From Saccharopolyspora elongata (lineage in GTDB: Bacteria; Actinomycetota; Actinomycetes; Mycobacteriales; Pseudonocardiaceae): a stretch of 64,000 nucleotides of DNA. The stretch is from the NCBI RefSeq assembly GCF_004348985.1, contig NZ_SMKW01000029.1, forward strand, positions 1 through 64,000, read 5' to 3'. This document shows positions 16,885 to 24,600 of the stretch, piece after piece. Position 1 is the stretch's first letter. Every line of letters begins with the position of its first letter. Both the position numbers and the translations under genes were made by a program. The notes under the pieces were generated by a model that was not told the DNA's origin, did not search any database, and worked only from the letters and a program-made list of their open reading frames with translations.

Positions 16885-17554
16885 CGGCCGCTCCTCCCGC
16901 TTCGTCCAACGCCAGCAAGGTCATCTCCCAAAGCGCGTGGTACAGCGTGGTCTGCGCCTCCTGGATGCGGTGCACCGAGGCGGACGGCACCACGAAGAGG
17001 TGGTCGATGTGCTCGGATTCGGCCATCCGGCCGCCCTTGTCGCCGGCGATGCCCACGGTGAGCAGCCCGCGCTGCGCGGCTTCCTCGAAAGCCCGCAGCA
17101 GGTTCGCGGAGTTCCCGCTAGTGGACAGGCCTACCACGATGTCCTGGCGGCGGCCGAAGGCACCGATCTGGCGGGCGAACACCACGTCGAACCCGATGTC
17201 GTTGGACAGCGCCGTGACCACCGCGATGTCGCTGGTCAACCCGATCGCCGGGAGGGCGTGCCCCGCGCCACCCGGGCTCAGGAACAGGCTGGCGAGGTCT
17301 TGGGCGTCGGTGGAGCTGCCGCCGTTGCCGAAGCTGAGCAACCGGCCGCCGCGGGCGAAGCGGTCCGCCATCGCGGTTGCGCACGCGATGATCTCGCCGC
17401 GGTACCGGTCCAGGACCGCGCCGCGGAGATGCACGATCTCCCGCGCCTTGTCCTGTGTGGACACCCGGACTTCGTCGAGCACCGCATCGACATCGCCCTC
17501 CGCCCTCGACAAGAACGGGTACAGCGAGCCCATGGCATCAGTACCGGTATCCAC
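16862..17554 (-). CDS. SIS-domain protein of the hydrogenase cluster (GmhA-like), copy 1
   Basis: The 230-residue protein has the sugar-isomerase fold of phosphoheptose isomerases: FGNGGSSTDAQ (the phospho-sugar loop), a central GLTSDIAVV segment, and GLSTSGNSANLL. A real GmhA makes a heptose for LPS or for certain glycoproteins, but no other heptose gene is nearby. Paired SIS proteins recur in actinobacterial group 1h hydrogenase clusters, where their job is not known. The GTG at 17554 has AAGGGG 9 nt upstream. The ATG at 17533 is an alternative. The gene is sandwiched between two hypC-type genes, so a maturation role is inferred. Confidence 0.8.
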   Translation of the reverse strand: MDTGTDAMGSLYPFLSRAEGDVDAVLDEVRVSTQDKAREIVHLRGAVLDRYRGEIIACATAMADRFARGGRLLSFGNGGSSTDAQDLASLFLSPGGAGHALPAIGLTSDIAVVTALSNDIGFDVVFARQIGAFGRRQDIVVGLSTSGNSANLLRAFEEAAQRGLLTVGIAGDKGGRMAESEHIDHLFVVPSASVHRIQEAQTTLYHALWEMTLLALDEAGGAADVPGDPR

Positions 17555-17560
17555 GAGCGG

Positions 17561-17782
17561 TCACCCCTTCACGATCCCGATCGACTCACCGGCGTGGACC
17601 AGCACCGTGTCCCCGGGACGAGCCGGTACCAGCGCGACGCTGACCACTTCCTCACCCGCTTCGGTGGCCACGGCCGCGAGCCCGTCGTCCAGCAGCCGCA
17701 GGACCTCGACCGCGACGACCTCGTCCGAGCAGGTCACGCACGAATCCCCGCGGCAGGTCTCCGCAGGTTCTCCGGCCGTCAT
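17561..17782 (-). CDS. Second HypC/HupF-family protein (atypical N-terminus)
   Basis: A 73-residue protein with the HypC beta-barrel pattern (VVSVALVPARPGDTVLVHAG). It lacks the MCLAIP start. Instead a Cys-rich leader, CRGDSCVTCSD, precedes the barrel. Because the Cys2 used by HypC is missing, it cannot act in quite the same way. The CVTCSD cysteines may take its place. The ATG overlaps the stop of the second SIS gene (ATGA). Such variant HypC proteins accompany actinobacterial hydrogenases. The exact step is unknown. Confidence 0.8.
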   Translation of the reverse strand: MTAGEPAETCRGDSCVTCSDEVVAVEVLRLLDDGLAAVATEAGEEVVSVALVPARPGDTVLVHAGESIGIVKG

Positions 17783-18399
17783 GCGATCGCCTCCCGCCGC
17801 AACGCGCCCGGGTGTTCGAAGAACACGTGAACCAGTTCCCAGAGGATGTGGTAGGTCGTCACGTGCACTTCCTTGACCACTCGCGGGTCTCGCGCTGCGG
17901 CGATCAGCACGTGGTCGAGCCCGGCGCGAGCGATGCGTCCGCCGTCGCCACCCAGCAGGCCGACGGTCAGCAGGCCCTGCCGGCGTGCTTCGGCCAGGCC
18001 GCGCAGCACGTTCCCGCAGCCACCGTCGGTGGAGATGCCCAGGGCGATGTCGCCGGGGTCGGCGAGGTGGCGGATCTGGTGGGCGAAGATCTCATCCAGG
18101 CCCGCTCCGGTGGCGACGCCGGTCACCGTTGCCACGTCCGCGGTCAACGAGATCGCCGGCAGCGCCCGCTTGCCCACGATCACGGGATGCACGAACTCGA
18201 CGGCCACGTGCTGGGCGTCCGTGCTCGGCCCGCCGTTCCCGAACACGATGAGCTTGCCGCCCTCATGGAACCGGGTGGCCATCGCATGGCACGCGCGTGC
18301 GACCTGCTCGGCGTCCCCCACCAACGCCTGCAGCGGCGCCACCCGCCGTTCGAAGATCTCGTCGACGGCACGCCCGGCGGCCTCCTCGGACCACGGCAT
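17779..18399 (-). CDS. SIS-domain protein of the hydrogenase cluster (GmhA-like), copy 2
   Basis: This 206-residue paralogue of the neighbouring SIS protein contains FGNGGPSTDAQH and LGISTDGGCGNVL. In the second loop STSGNS has become STDGGC, so the substrate pocket differs from copy 1. Having two diverged copies in tandem with two HypC types suggests each SIS protein is paired with one HypC. That is inference. ATG 18399 has GAGG 11 nt upstream. A 295-nt gap with palindromes separates it from the protease-like gene upstream. Confidence 0.8.
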   Translation of the reverse strand: MPWSEEAAGRAVDEIFERRVAPLQALVGDAEQVARACHAMATRFHEGGKLIVFGNGGPSTDAQHVAVEFVHPVIVGKRALPAISLTADVATVTGVATGAGLDEIFAHQIRHLADPGDIALGISTDGGCGNVLRGLAEARRQGLLTVGLLGGDGGRIARAGLDHVLIAAARDPRVVKEVHVTTYHILWELVHVFFEHPGALRREAIA

Positions 18400-18610
18400 C
18401 AGGTCACATCCTCACTCGCGATCATGCGGCGCCCCCGAAGCGGCTTGCGCGCCGGAGCGAGTTCGACTCCTGCGCCGCGCGCAACCTGCGCCGCGCCTGA
18501 GACGCTAAAGGCGGTCGTGGGCCGGGACAACTCGATCTGCTTTTCCCTCAACGACATTCGAGTCGCTTTCACATGTCGTGCAGGCCGCCGCCCCCGACCG
18601 GGCATCGAGG

Positions 18611-18671
18611 GCGATTTCGCGAAATCGGCGTCCAGCCCCCACGCGGAGCGGCGATTTCGCGTGAAATCGCC
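18611..18671. repeat. Paired TTTC-GAAA palindromes (family member 1)
   Basis: GATTTCGCGAAATC (18613-18626) is a perfect palindrome. GGCGATTTC-GCGT-GAAATCGCC (18650-18671) has perfect 9-bp arms. Between them lies CACGCGGAG, which recurs between the pair at 50643-50695. The element fills most of the 295-nt gap between the protease-like gene and SIS copy 2, and may terminate or punctuate the hydrogenase transcript. Confidence 0.7.
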
Positions 18672-18694
18672 GCCCTGCGTCCCCGGCGGTCACG

Positions 18695-19393
18695 TCACGC
18701 GTGCCCGCGTACTCGATCTGAAACGACCCCTTCGCCGGCGCTCGACTCCCGGATCGGGCGACCAGCGAGCACATCGTCCACAACGGACAGGACCACACCG
18801 GCGATGCGCGTTCCACAGTCCGGTTCACCGCGTTCCGCGTCGCCGCAACCGACCACGATGACCTGCCCGCACCGGTGGGCCGGTGGAAGAGGCTGGGTCG
18901 ACGGCAGATCCGCGAGGCCGATGCAGCTGACCTCCCCGATCGGCCCGGCGCGCAGCACGACAGCGGCGTCGAACTCCTCGAGCGCCCGCGCCAGGTCCTG
19001 CCCTCGAACACCGAAATCAGCGACGCGCACCCCGGGCGGGAGGTCGCATCCGCGCAGGTGCTCGACAACCCTGCGCACCTCGCATTCGCCCGGCTTGACG
19101 GCGTCGTTGAGGCCTGCGATGAGGACCCGGTGCTCACCCGCATCGGAAACCGCCTCGAGCTCGTCCGGGTCGAAGAAGAACCGGTGGCCCAGTTGGCTCA
19201 TGCGACCGAGGTCCGCCGCGGTGTCGCCGACCAGCGACACGAGCACGTAAACCCGGCCGTCCGCCCCGTACTCGACGCCGTCCACTTCGGCAAGCCTTCC
19301 CGCCAGCGCGATGTCCACGATGTCGGCGCGCCGGGAAGGCCGCAGCCGGACCCGCATCCCGACGGCCGGAAGTGGTTCGGCGCCGGAGGTCAC
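18695..19393 (-). CDS. Hydrogenase protease-like protein with extra N-terminal domain
   Basis: The 232-residue protein starts at a GTG overlapping the stop of the true protease (GTGA). Residues 1-80 form a separate small domain (GMRVRLRPSRRADIVDIALA, then GHRFFFDPDELEAV). Residues 85-232 follow the HyaD/HycI protease pattern (VLIAGLND, VADFGVRGQDLARAL, CGQVIVVGC). The metal-binding GxGNxxxxDD loop is reduced to AGLNDAVKPGE, and no His equivalent to the protease His is clear. It is probably not an active peptidase. It may recognise the large subunit or partner the active protease. The pairing with the neighbouring protease is unusual. Confidence 0.65.
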   Translation of the reverse strand: MTSGAEPLPAVGMRVRLRPSRRADIVDIALAGRLAEVDGVEYGADGRVYVLVSLVGDTAADLGRMSQLGHRFFFDPDELEAVSDAGEHRVLIAGLNDAVKPGECEVRRVVEHLRGCDLPPGVRVADFGVRGQDLARALEEFDAAVVLRAGPIGEVSCIGLADLPSTQPLPPAHRCGQVIVVGCGDAERGEPDCGTRIAGVVLSVVDDVLAGRPIRESSAGEGVVSDRVRGHA

Positions 19394-19872
19394 GGCGTCC
19401 CCCGCACGGTGTCCAGGTCGGCGACGAGCTCGCGAACGACGGCCGCGGCCGCATCGACCGACTCCGCCACCGGCTCGGTGAGCCCCCACCGGTAGGAGCA
19501 GTCCGCGGGCTCGCAGCCGACGACCAGAGCTCTGCGCAGCGGCACGCCGAAGCCTGCGCAGCAGCCGAGCACCGAGTCCGGGTTCATGCCGTGGCCGTCC
19601 ACGCCGGCCGCAGGTTCGATCGCCGCAAGGTCGGGTTCGAGCACCGAGACGGTTCCCGGCACCTCGCCACGCGCCACCGCGTCGACCAGGACGAGCACGT
19701 CGTAACCGTTCATCAGCTCGTACGCCAGGTGCATGCCCCGGATCCCGAAGTCCGCGACCGTCGCGCTCGTCGGCGGGTCTTCCGCCAACCGGGCGGCGAC
19801 CGCGACGCCGAACCCATCGTCGCCCAGGAAGACATTTCCCACGCCTGCGACCAGGATCCGCGATCCCGTCAT
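19390..19872 (-). CDS. Hydrogenase maturation protease (HyaD/HycI family)
   Basis: A 160-residue endopeptidase that removes the C-terminal tail of the large subunit after nickel insertion. GVGNVFLGDDGFG (residues 8-20) gives the first metal ligand as Asp in place of the common Glu. VDAVARG gives the central Asp, and DGHGMNP the His. The expected substrate is the 22-residue HhyL tail after the DPCLPCGVH motif. ATG 19872 has GGGGGAG directly upstream. A longer frame to 19995 is not supported. Confidence 0.9.
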   Translation of the reverse strand: MTGSRILVAGVGNVFLGDDGFGVAVAARLAEDPPTSATVADFGIRGMHLAYELMNGYDVLVLVDAVARGEVPGTVSVLEPDLAAIEPAAGVDGHGMNPDSVLGCCAGFGVPLRRALVVGCEPADCSYRWGLTEPVAESVDAAAAVVRELVADLDTVRGTP

Positions 19873-19966
19873 GCTCCCCCGTTCGGGAGAACGTCCTTCG
19901 CGCAGCACGGCATCCGACACCACACGTGCCTTCCCCATACCATCGCCTTCCACAGATCGATCGCCG

Positions 19967-20122
19967 CTAGGTCGTGCCTTTCCCGCGCGCGCCACCGCGG
20001 AAGCTGATGGCCATCCGCCACATCCTGACTTCTCGCACCAACCCGGGCAGTTCTCTCACCAACAGCGCCACCAATCCCGCGCCGATCAAGACTGCCTGCG
20101 CGATAAGGACTTTCCTCGCCAT
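19967..20122 (-). CDS. 51-residue single-pass membrane protein (DUF6893-like)
   Basis: This is a small gene with an ATG at 20122 behind GGAGGGAGAGCCGA and a TAG at 19969-19967. The product begins MARKVLIAQAVLIGAGLVAL, a basic start followed by one transmembrane helix. An amphipathic basic segment (VREVRMWRMAISFRGG) follows. It matches the DUF6893 type of very small membrane proteins found in hydrogenase clusters of actinomycetes. A membrane anchor or assembly aid for the hydrogenase is inferred. An overlapping 91-residue frame from a TTG at 20144 has poor composition and is rejected. Confidence 0.7.
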   Translation of the reverse strand: MARKVLIAQAVLIGAGLVALLVRELPGLVREVRMWRMAISFRGGARGKGTT

Positions 20123-20140
20123 TCGGCTCTCCCTCCCCGC

Positions 20141-20347
20141 TCAACCCGGCGAGACGTTCGGCATGGTCTCGAGAATCGCGTTGTGGTGCTTCCAGTGGAT
20201 CCCGGTCGAACGGCGGGCGTCGGCCGTGCCATCGGCGTGGTGCCCCGCCTGCCGCCGGGACGGGCCCCGGTTCCCCTGGTGCAACCCCGGGACGTGACTG
20301 GGCGTATCCACCTTCACGTCCTGCTTGCCGACCTTGATCTCACCCAT
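20141..20347 (-). CDS. Small conserved hydrogenase-cluster protein (68 residues)
   Basis: A 68-residue basic, Gly/His/Pro-rich protein. Its sequence begins MGEIKVGKQDVKVDTPSHVP, continues through HADGTADARRSTGIHWKHHN and ends TMPNVSPG. I recall very similar short proteins (VDTPSHV...GN...ARRSTGI) from other actinobacterial group 1h loci, so it is a real cluster member. Its function is unknown. The ATG has a strong GGAGGAG site and overlaps the DUF5947 stop by 8 nt. It is probably cytosolic, with no hydrophobic segment. Confidence 0.72.
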   Translation of the reverse strand: MGEIKVGKQDVKVDTPSHVPGLHQGNRGPSRRQAGHHADGTADARRSTGIHWKHHNAILETMPNVSPG

Positions 20348-20939
20348 CGCAACTCCTCCGGTCTTCGGCCAGCTCCGCGAAGAACCGCTCGATCGCCGGC
20401 CACACGGTCGAACCGCCGGACAGCCCGCTCCACTCCTGGCGCACCACGGCGACCAGCCGGAAGCAGTCCTCGATGGGAACGATCCAGTGCTCCCGCTGCC
20501 CGCGTGCGGTGTTCACCAGCAGCGCCTCGACCTCCCGGGCCATCGTCCCGAGCTGTGCGTGCCGGTCCACGACCTCCTCCCAAACGCACGGATCGACCTC
20601 CCACTCCGTGGCTCCCACCGGGCTGGGGTAATGGGCGACCACGGTGCCGTCCGACTTCACCGTGACGAAGACCAACCCGACCGGGACGCCCAGGCTTCCA
20701 GTGGACACGGGATCCAACCGCTGCCGCCGCTGCGGCACGAGCCGGAAGTGATCGCCGCCGGCGGCATCCCGGTCGAACAGCACCGAACATGCCCGGCAGG
20801 CGCACATGAGCTCGGCCCGCCCCAGGTCCAGCACGTGGCGGTGCTCGTCGGGCACCGGAGCGCCGCAGACATCGCAGGGCTGCCCTTCCGCACGCCGGCG
20901 GGCTTGCCGAACCAGGCGCTCCAATGCCGCGGACCTCAC
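20340..20939 (-). CDS. DUF5947-type hydrogenase-cluster protein
   Basis: A 199-residue protein with an N-terminal zinc-ribbon-like set, CDVCGAPV and CACRACSVLF (about 22-60). A conserved alpha/beta region contains LVFVTVKSDGTVVAHYPSPV, and the C-terminus is acidic. The architecture fits DUF5947, a family confined largely to hydrogenase loci. Its role is unknown, and the Cys pairs suggest a metal site. The GTG at 20939 overlaps the NifU-like stop (GTGA), which fixes the start. The longer frame to 21101 reads through the neighbour and is rejected. Confidence 0.78.
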   Translation of the reverse strand: MRSAALERLVRQARRRAEGQPCDVCGAPVPDEHRHVLDLGRAELMCACRACSVLFDRDAAGGDHFRLVPQRRQRLDPVSTGSLGVPVGLVFVTVKSDGTVVAHYPSPVGATEWEVDPCVWEEVVDRHAQLGTMAREVEALLVNTARGQREHWIVPIEDCFRLVAVVRQEWSGLSGGSTVWPAIERFFAELAEDRRSCDG

Positions 20940-21484
20940 GCCTGCCTCCGCGCGCCGCCCCTGGCACGGCTCAGCACGGCATCCACCGGGATCATCGATG
21001 GCGAGGCCGGCTGCGCCACATCGACCTCCGCTACCTCCGGCACCAGGGCCAGCACCGTTTCGGTGATCGCCCGTGCCACGTCGGCGGACGTCGACGAACA
21101 ACCCCCGTGCACGCCGGTCAGCCGCACCCGCGCAACGTTGCCCGCCACCTCGGTCAGCTCCACCTGTCCGCCGCGCGACTCAACGTGCGGGCGGACATCG
21201 TCGATGGCCTGCCGCACGCGCTCGGCGACCGGATCCGGATGGATCTCGTGCAGGACCATCAGGTGCTTCAGCAACTCGTCCTGGGCGAGCGTTCGGGCGA
21301 GCGGCCCGCCGAGGTCCACGACCCTGCCCAATGCCTCGCCGTAGACCTCGATCAGGATCTGCACCGATTCCATCGCCGCGTCCGCGGTCGGCCCCGGCGC
21401 CCGCTCGACGGTCGCGAGCAGGTCATCGACTCGGGCGAGCCGCTCCTGGACCGCCGCGTCGTCGAGCCTGCTCCGGTCAGGCAT
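20936..21484 (-). CDS. NifU-like domain protein of the hydrogenase cluster
   Basis: A 182-residue protein. Residues 1-80 are helical. Residues 85-165 match the NifU C-terminal domain (AIDDVRPHVESRGGQVELTE, VRLTGVHGGCSSTSADVARA, ITETVLALVPEV). NifU-type proteins assemble Fe-S clusters on a C-x-x-C motif. Here the loop reads GGCSSTS with a single Cys, so it may transfer a cluster only as a dimer or serve another role. It overlaps the hhyL stop by 8 nt and has a GGAGGAG site. The neighbourhood suggests it serves the three clusters of HhyS. Confidence 0.82.
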   Translation of the reverse strand: MPDRSRLDDAAVQERLARVDDLLATVERAPGPTADAAMESVQILIEVYGEALGRVVDLGGPLARTLAQDELLKHLMVLHEIHPDPVAERVRQAIDDVRPHVESRGGQVELTEVAGNVARVRLTGVHGGCSSTSADVARAITETVLALVPEVAEVDVAQPASPSMIPVDAVLSRARGGARRQA

Positions 21485-23279
21485 GCGCTCCTCCGAAGGT
21501 GGGCGAATGCACTTTCCGGAGCTCTCGGCCGCCTCCCAGGTACATGTGCACGCCGCAGGGCAAGCACGGGTCGAAGCTGCGCACCGTGCGCATGATGTCG
21601 ATGCCCTTGAAGTCGTCGGCGCCGTTCTCCTCGAAGATCGGCGTTCCGCCCACCGCGTCCTCGTACGGGCCGGGCACGCCGAAGCTGTCCCGCGGACTGG
21701 CGTTCCACGGGGTCGGCGGGTACGGGTGGTAGTTCGCGATCTTCTTGTCCTTGATCACCAGGTGGTGCGAGAGCACTCCTCGGACCGCCTCGTGGAACCC
21801 GCATCCGATGGCCTCGTCGGGCACCTCGAAGTCCGTGAAGATCCGGCTGTCGCCGGCTCGCACCTGCTCCAGGGCCTGCTCGGTGAAGTGCAGCGCCATG
21901 GCCGCGGCGTAGGCGACGAAGTACACCCGGGCCCGGTCCCGCTCGATCGTGTTCGACAGCGGCTTTCCCGCCTTGTCGTGCGGAATGCGCCATTCGAGCG
22001 TCGTCTCGGGAAGCTTGTCGCTGCGCGGCAGGGAGATCTGCACGCTCGACCCGGTCGCCCGGACGTAGGGCGTGTCGACGAGACCGTTCAGCGCGGTGGA
22101 CCACAGCCGTGCCAGCGGCCCGCCGCCGGTGTCCAGCGCCAGGTGGTTCTGCCCGTCGAACCACCGCGGGCTCATCACCCAGCTGTAGTTCGCGTCGAAG
22201 TCGCGCTTCTGCGGAACGGGCACGGTCGTCTGGTTCCACGGGTGGCGCATGTCCACCGGATTCCCCAGGGGATCACGGGTCACGAACGGTTCCTCGTTCA
22301 CCCAGTCCTCGTAGAACGAGCTCCCGAGCAGGATCCGGATGCCCAGGTTGATGTCGACGAGGTCGTTCGTGACGAGTTCGCCGTCCACGATGACGCCGGG
22401 CGTCACGAACATCGCCTTGCCCCACTCGCTCATCGTCTCGTAGCGGTAGTCGCAGACGTCGGCGTTCTGCCACGCGCCCCAGCACCCCAGCAGCACCCGG
22501 CGCCTGCCGACCTCCTCGTACCCCGGCAGCGCCTCGTAGAAGAAGTCGAAGACGTCGTCGTTGAGCGCGACGGACTTCTTCACGAAGTCCAGGACCCGCA
22601 CCAACCGGGACAGGTAGTCGGTGAAGGTCGTCGGCTCGGGCATCGTCCCCACCCCGCCCGGGTACATCGTGGACGGGTGCACGTGCCTGCCTTCCATCAG
22701 GCAGAACATCTCCCGGGTCACCCGGCTGATCTTCAGGGCCTCCTTGTAGAAGTCACCCTCGAAGGGGTTGAACCCCCGCATGATGTCGGCGATCGTGCGG
22801 TAGCCGTGCACATCCCGGTTCCTGGCCTCGGCGGACTCCGCGCGCCGCAGCAGCGCCGGGTTGGTCTCCTTGACGATCGCCTCGCAGAAGTCCACGAAGA
22901 CCATGTTGTCCTGGAAGATCGTGTGGTCGAACATGTACTCGGCCGCTTCGCCGAGGTTGACGATCGTCTCCGCCAGCGGCGGCGGTTTGACCCCGTAGGC
23001 CATCTGCTGGGCGTAGTTGGAGCACGCCGTGTGGTTGTCCCCGCAGATGCCGCAGATCCGGCTGGTGATGAACCCCGCGTCACGCGGGTCCTTGCCCTTC
23101 ATGAACACCGAGTAGCCGCGGAACAACGATGACGTGCTGTGGCATTCGGCGACCTCGCCGTTGGCGAAATCGATCTTGGTGTACACGCCGAGGTTGCCGA
23201 TGATCCGGGTGATCGGATCCCAGTTCATCTCGACGAGCTTGCCCTGCTTCGGTTCAGCGCTGGTTCCGCGATCGGCCAT
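21477..23279 (-). CDS. hhyL: [NiFe]-hydrogenase large subunit, group 1h
   Basis: The 600-residue catalytic subunit oxidises H2. The L1 motif is RICGICGDNHTACS (Cys76, Cys79). The L2 motif is DPCLPCGVH (Cys572, Cys575, His578), followed by a 22-residue tail that the maturation protease should remove. Long stretches such as MEGRHVHPSTMYPGGVGT, FFYEALPGYEEVGRRRVLLG and NYHPYPPTPWNASPRDSFG are those of the actinobacterial high-affinity (1h, formerly group 5) enzymes. These scavenge atmospheric H2 during energy starvation. ATG 23279 has AGGAG 10 nt upstream. It follows hhyS by 35 nt. Confidence 0.96.
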   Translation of the reverse strand: MADRGTSAEPKQGKLVEMNWDPITRIIGNLGVYTKIDFANGEVAECHSTSSLFRGYSVFMKGKDPRDAGFITSRICGICGDNHTACSNYAQQMAYGVKPPPLAETIVNLGEAAEYMFDHTIFQDNMVFVDFCEAIVKETNPALLRRAESAEARNRDVHGYRTIADIMRGFNPFEGDFYKEALKISRVTREMFCLMEGRHVHPSTMYPGGVGTMPEPTTFTDYLSRLVRVLDFVKKSVALNDDVFDFFYEALPGYEEVGRRRVLLGCWGAWQNADVCDYRYETMSEWGKAMFVTPGVIVDGELVTNDLVDINLGIRILLGSSFYEDWVNEEPFVTRDPLGNPVDMRHPWNQTTVPVPQKRDFDANYSWVMSPRWFDGQNHLALDTGGGPLARLWSTALNGLVDTPYVRATGSSVQISLPRSDKLPETTLEWRIPHDKAGKPLSNTIERDRARVYFVAYAAAMALHFTEQALEQVRAGDSRIFTDFEVPDEAIGCGFHEAVRGVLSHHLVIKDKKIANYHPYPPTPWNASPRDSFGVPGPYEDAVGGTPIFEENGADDFKGIDIMRTVRSFDPCLPCGVHMYLGGGRELRKVHSPTFGGAHA

Positions 23280-23314
23280 GGTCGGGTTCTCCTGCTCTCG
23301 TCGTCAGCCACTGC

Positions 23315-24403
23315 CTACGGACGCCAACGGGGGTTGTACCCACTCGTCAGCACCGGCTGCTTGTGATGCCACTTCGGTTCCTTGTTCGCGACCATGTTGG
23401 TGATGCCGCGCATCCGCCGGATGAACGATCCGTAGGGCTTGGCGAGGATGCCGGACAGACTCGCCCCCGTCGGTTCGTCCATGAACGGCATGAACATGTC
23501 CGGGAATCCCGGCATGGTGCAGCCGATGCAGATGCCGCCCACGTTCGGGCAACCGCCGACCCCGGACATCCAGCCGCGCTTGGGCACGTTGCAGTTGACC
23601 ACCGGACCCCAGCAGCCGACCTTCACCTGGCACTTCGGCGAGTTGTAGTCCTTGGCGAAGTCGGCCTGCTCGTAGTAGCCCGCCCGATCGCAGCCCTCGT
23701 GCACGGTCTTGCCGAACAGCCACTGCGGCCGCAGCTTCTCGTCCAGCGGTGGCGCCGGCGCGGCTCCCGCGGCGTGGTACAGCAACCACGTCAAGGTCTC
23801 CATGAAGTTCTCCGGTTGCACCGGGCACCCCGGGATGTTGATGATCGGGAGGCCGCCGCGGGACTTGAACTCCCAGTCCAGGTAGTCGGCGAGCCCCATG
23901 CACCCGGTGGGATTGCCGGCCATCGCGTGGATCCCGCCGTAGGTCGCGCAGGTGCCGGCCGCGACCACTGCCCACGCCTTCGGCGCGAGGCGGTCCAGCC
24001 ACCAGTTCAGCGGCAGCGGCTCACCGGTCTCCGGATCGTTGCCGAACGACGTCCAGTACCCGTCGCCTTCGATGATGTTCTGGTTCGGGATGGAGCCCTC
24101 GATCACCAGGATGAACGGCTCCAGCTCACCGCGCGCCGCGGCGCGGAACGGCTGGAGGAAGTCCTCCCCACCGAGCGTGGGCGAGAGGACCTTGTTGTGC
24201 AGATTGACCTTCGGCAGCCCCGGAATGAGGCCTAGCACCACGTCCTCGATCGCGGGTTGTCCCGACGCCGTCACCGATACGGTGTCGCCGTCGCAGCTCA
24301 TCCCCTCGGAGATCCACAGGATGTCGATCTCCTCGAACCCACTTCGTCGCGCGGCGCGGCTCATCTCCTGCTTCCGCGTCTCCAGCTCGTCGTCGGCAGT
24401 CAT
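23315..24403 (-). CDS. hhyS: [NiFe]-hydrogenase small subunit, group 1h
   Basis: The 362-residue electron-transfer subunit carries Fe-S clusters. The proximal cluster motif is SCDGDT (Cys37, Asp40), with Asp where other hydrogenases have the second Cys of C-x-x-C. This matches the 3Cys/1Asp proximal cluster described for actinobacterial-type enzymes. Further ligands lie in AGTCATYGG, NIPGCPVQ, VHEGCDRAG, KCQVKVGCWGPVVNCNVPKR and CPNVGGICIGCTMPGFPD. There is no Tat signal peptide, so it is exposed to the cytoplasm or held on the membrane by other means. ATG 24403 has GGGAGG 8 nt upstream and overlaps the previous stop (ATGA). Confidence 0.96.
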   Translation of the reverse strand: MTADDELETRKQEMSRAARRSGFEEIDILWISEGMSCDGDTVSVTASGQPAIEDVVLGLIPGLPKVNLHNKVLSPTLGGEDFLQPFRAAARGELEPFILVIEGSIPNQNIIEGDGYWTSFGNDPETGEPLPLNWWLDRLAPKAWAVVAAGTCATYGGIHAMAGNPTGCMGLADYLDWEFKSRGGLPIINIPGCPVQPENFMETLTWLLYHAAGAAPAPPLDEKLRPQWLFGKTVHEGCDRAGYYEQADFAKDYNSPKCQVKVGCWGPVVNCNVPKRGWMSGVGGCPNVGGICIGCTMPGFPDMFMPFMDEPTGASLSGILAKPYGSFIRRMRGITNMVANKEPKWHHKQPVLTSGYNPRWRP

Positions 24404-24600
24404 GTCGCGGGCCTCCCCTGCAACCGATCTCGTATCCGGTCGTACCCGAGCAGTTCCTTCTGGCGCAGTTCGTCCAGCAACGCACTGGCACGCTCGTCCC
24501 CTCCGCACAACCTGTCGAGCGAGTCGTGGTCCCCGCACAGCTGCTCGACCATGCGGTGGTCGTGTGCGATCGGGTCGACCGCGTCGTGCTGCTGCATCAC
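24400..24600 (-). CDS. Small conserved protein upstream of hhyS (66 residues)
   Basis: A 66-residue acidic, helical protein beginning MMQQHDAVDPIAHDHRMVEQ, with Cys in QLCGDHD and RLCGGDE and an amphipathic C-terminal helix (ALLDELRQKELLGYDRIRD). It is coupled at both ends: its GTG overlaps the previous stop and its stop overlaps the hhyS ATG. Tight coupling to the hydrogenase genes argues that it is expressed. Function is unknown. No transmembrane segment is seen. Confidence 0.7.
   Translation of the reverse strand: MMQQHDAVDPIAHDHRMVEQLCGDHDSLDRLCGGDERASALLDELRQKELLGYDRIRDRLQGRPAT

Noticed and set aside
19869-20144. 91-residue frame from a TTG in the gap before the maturation protease
   Set aside because: Composition is poor and the overlapping 51-residue frame has a strong RBS and a clear membrane helix.
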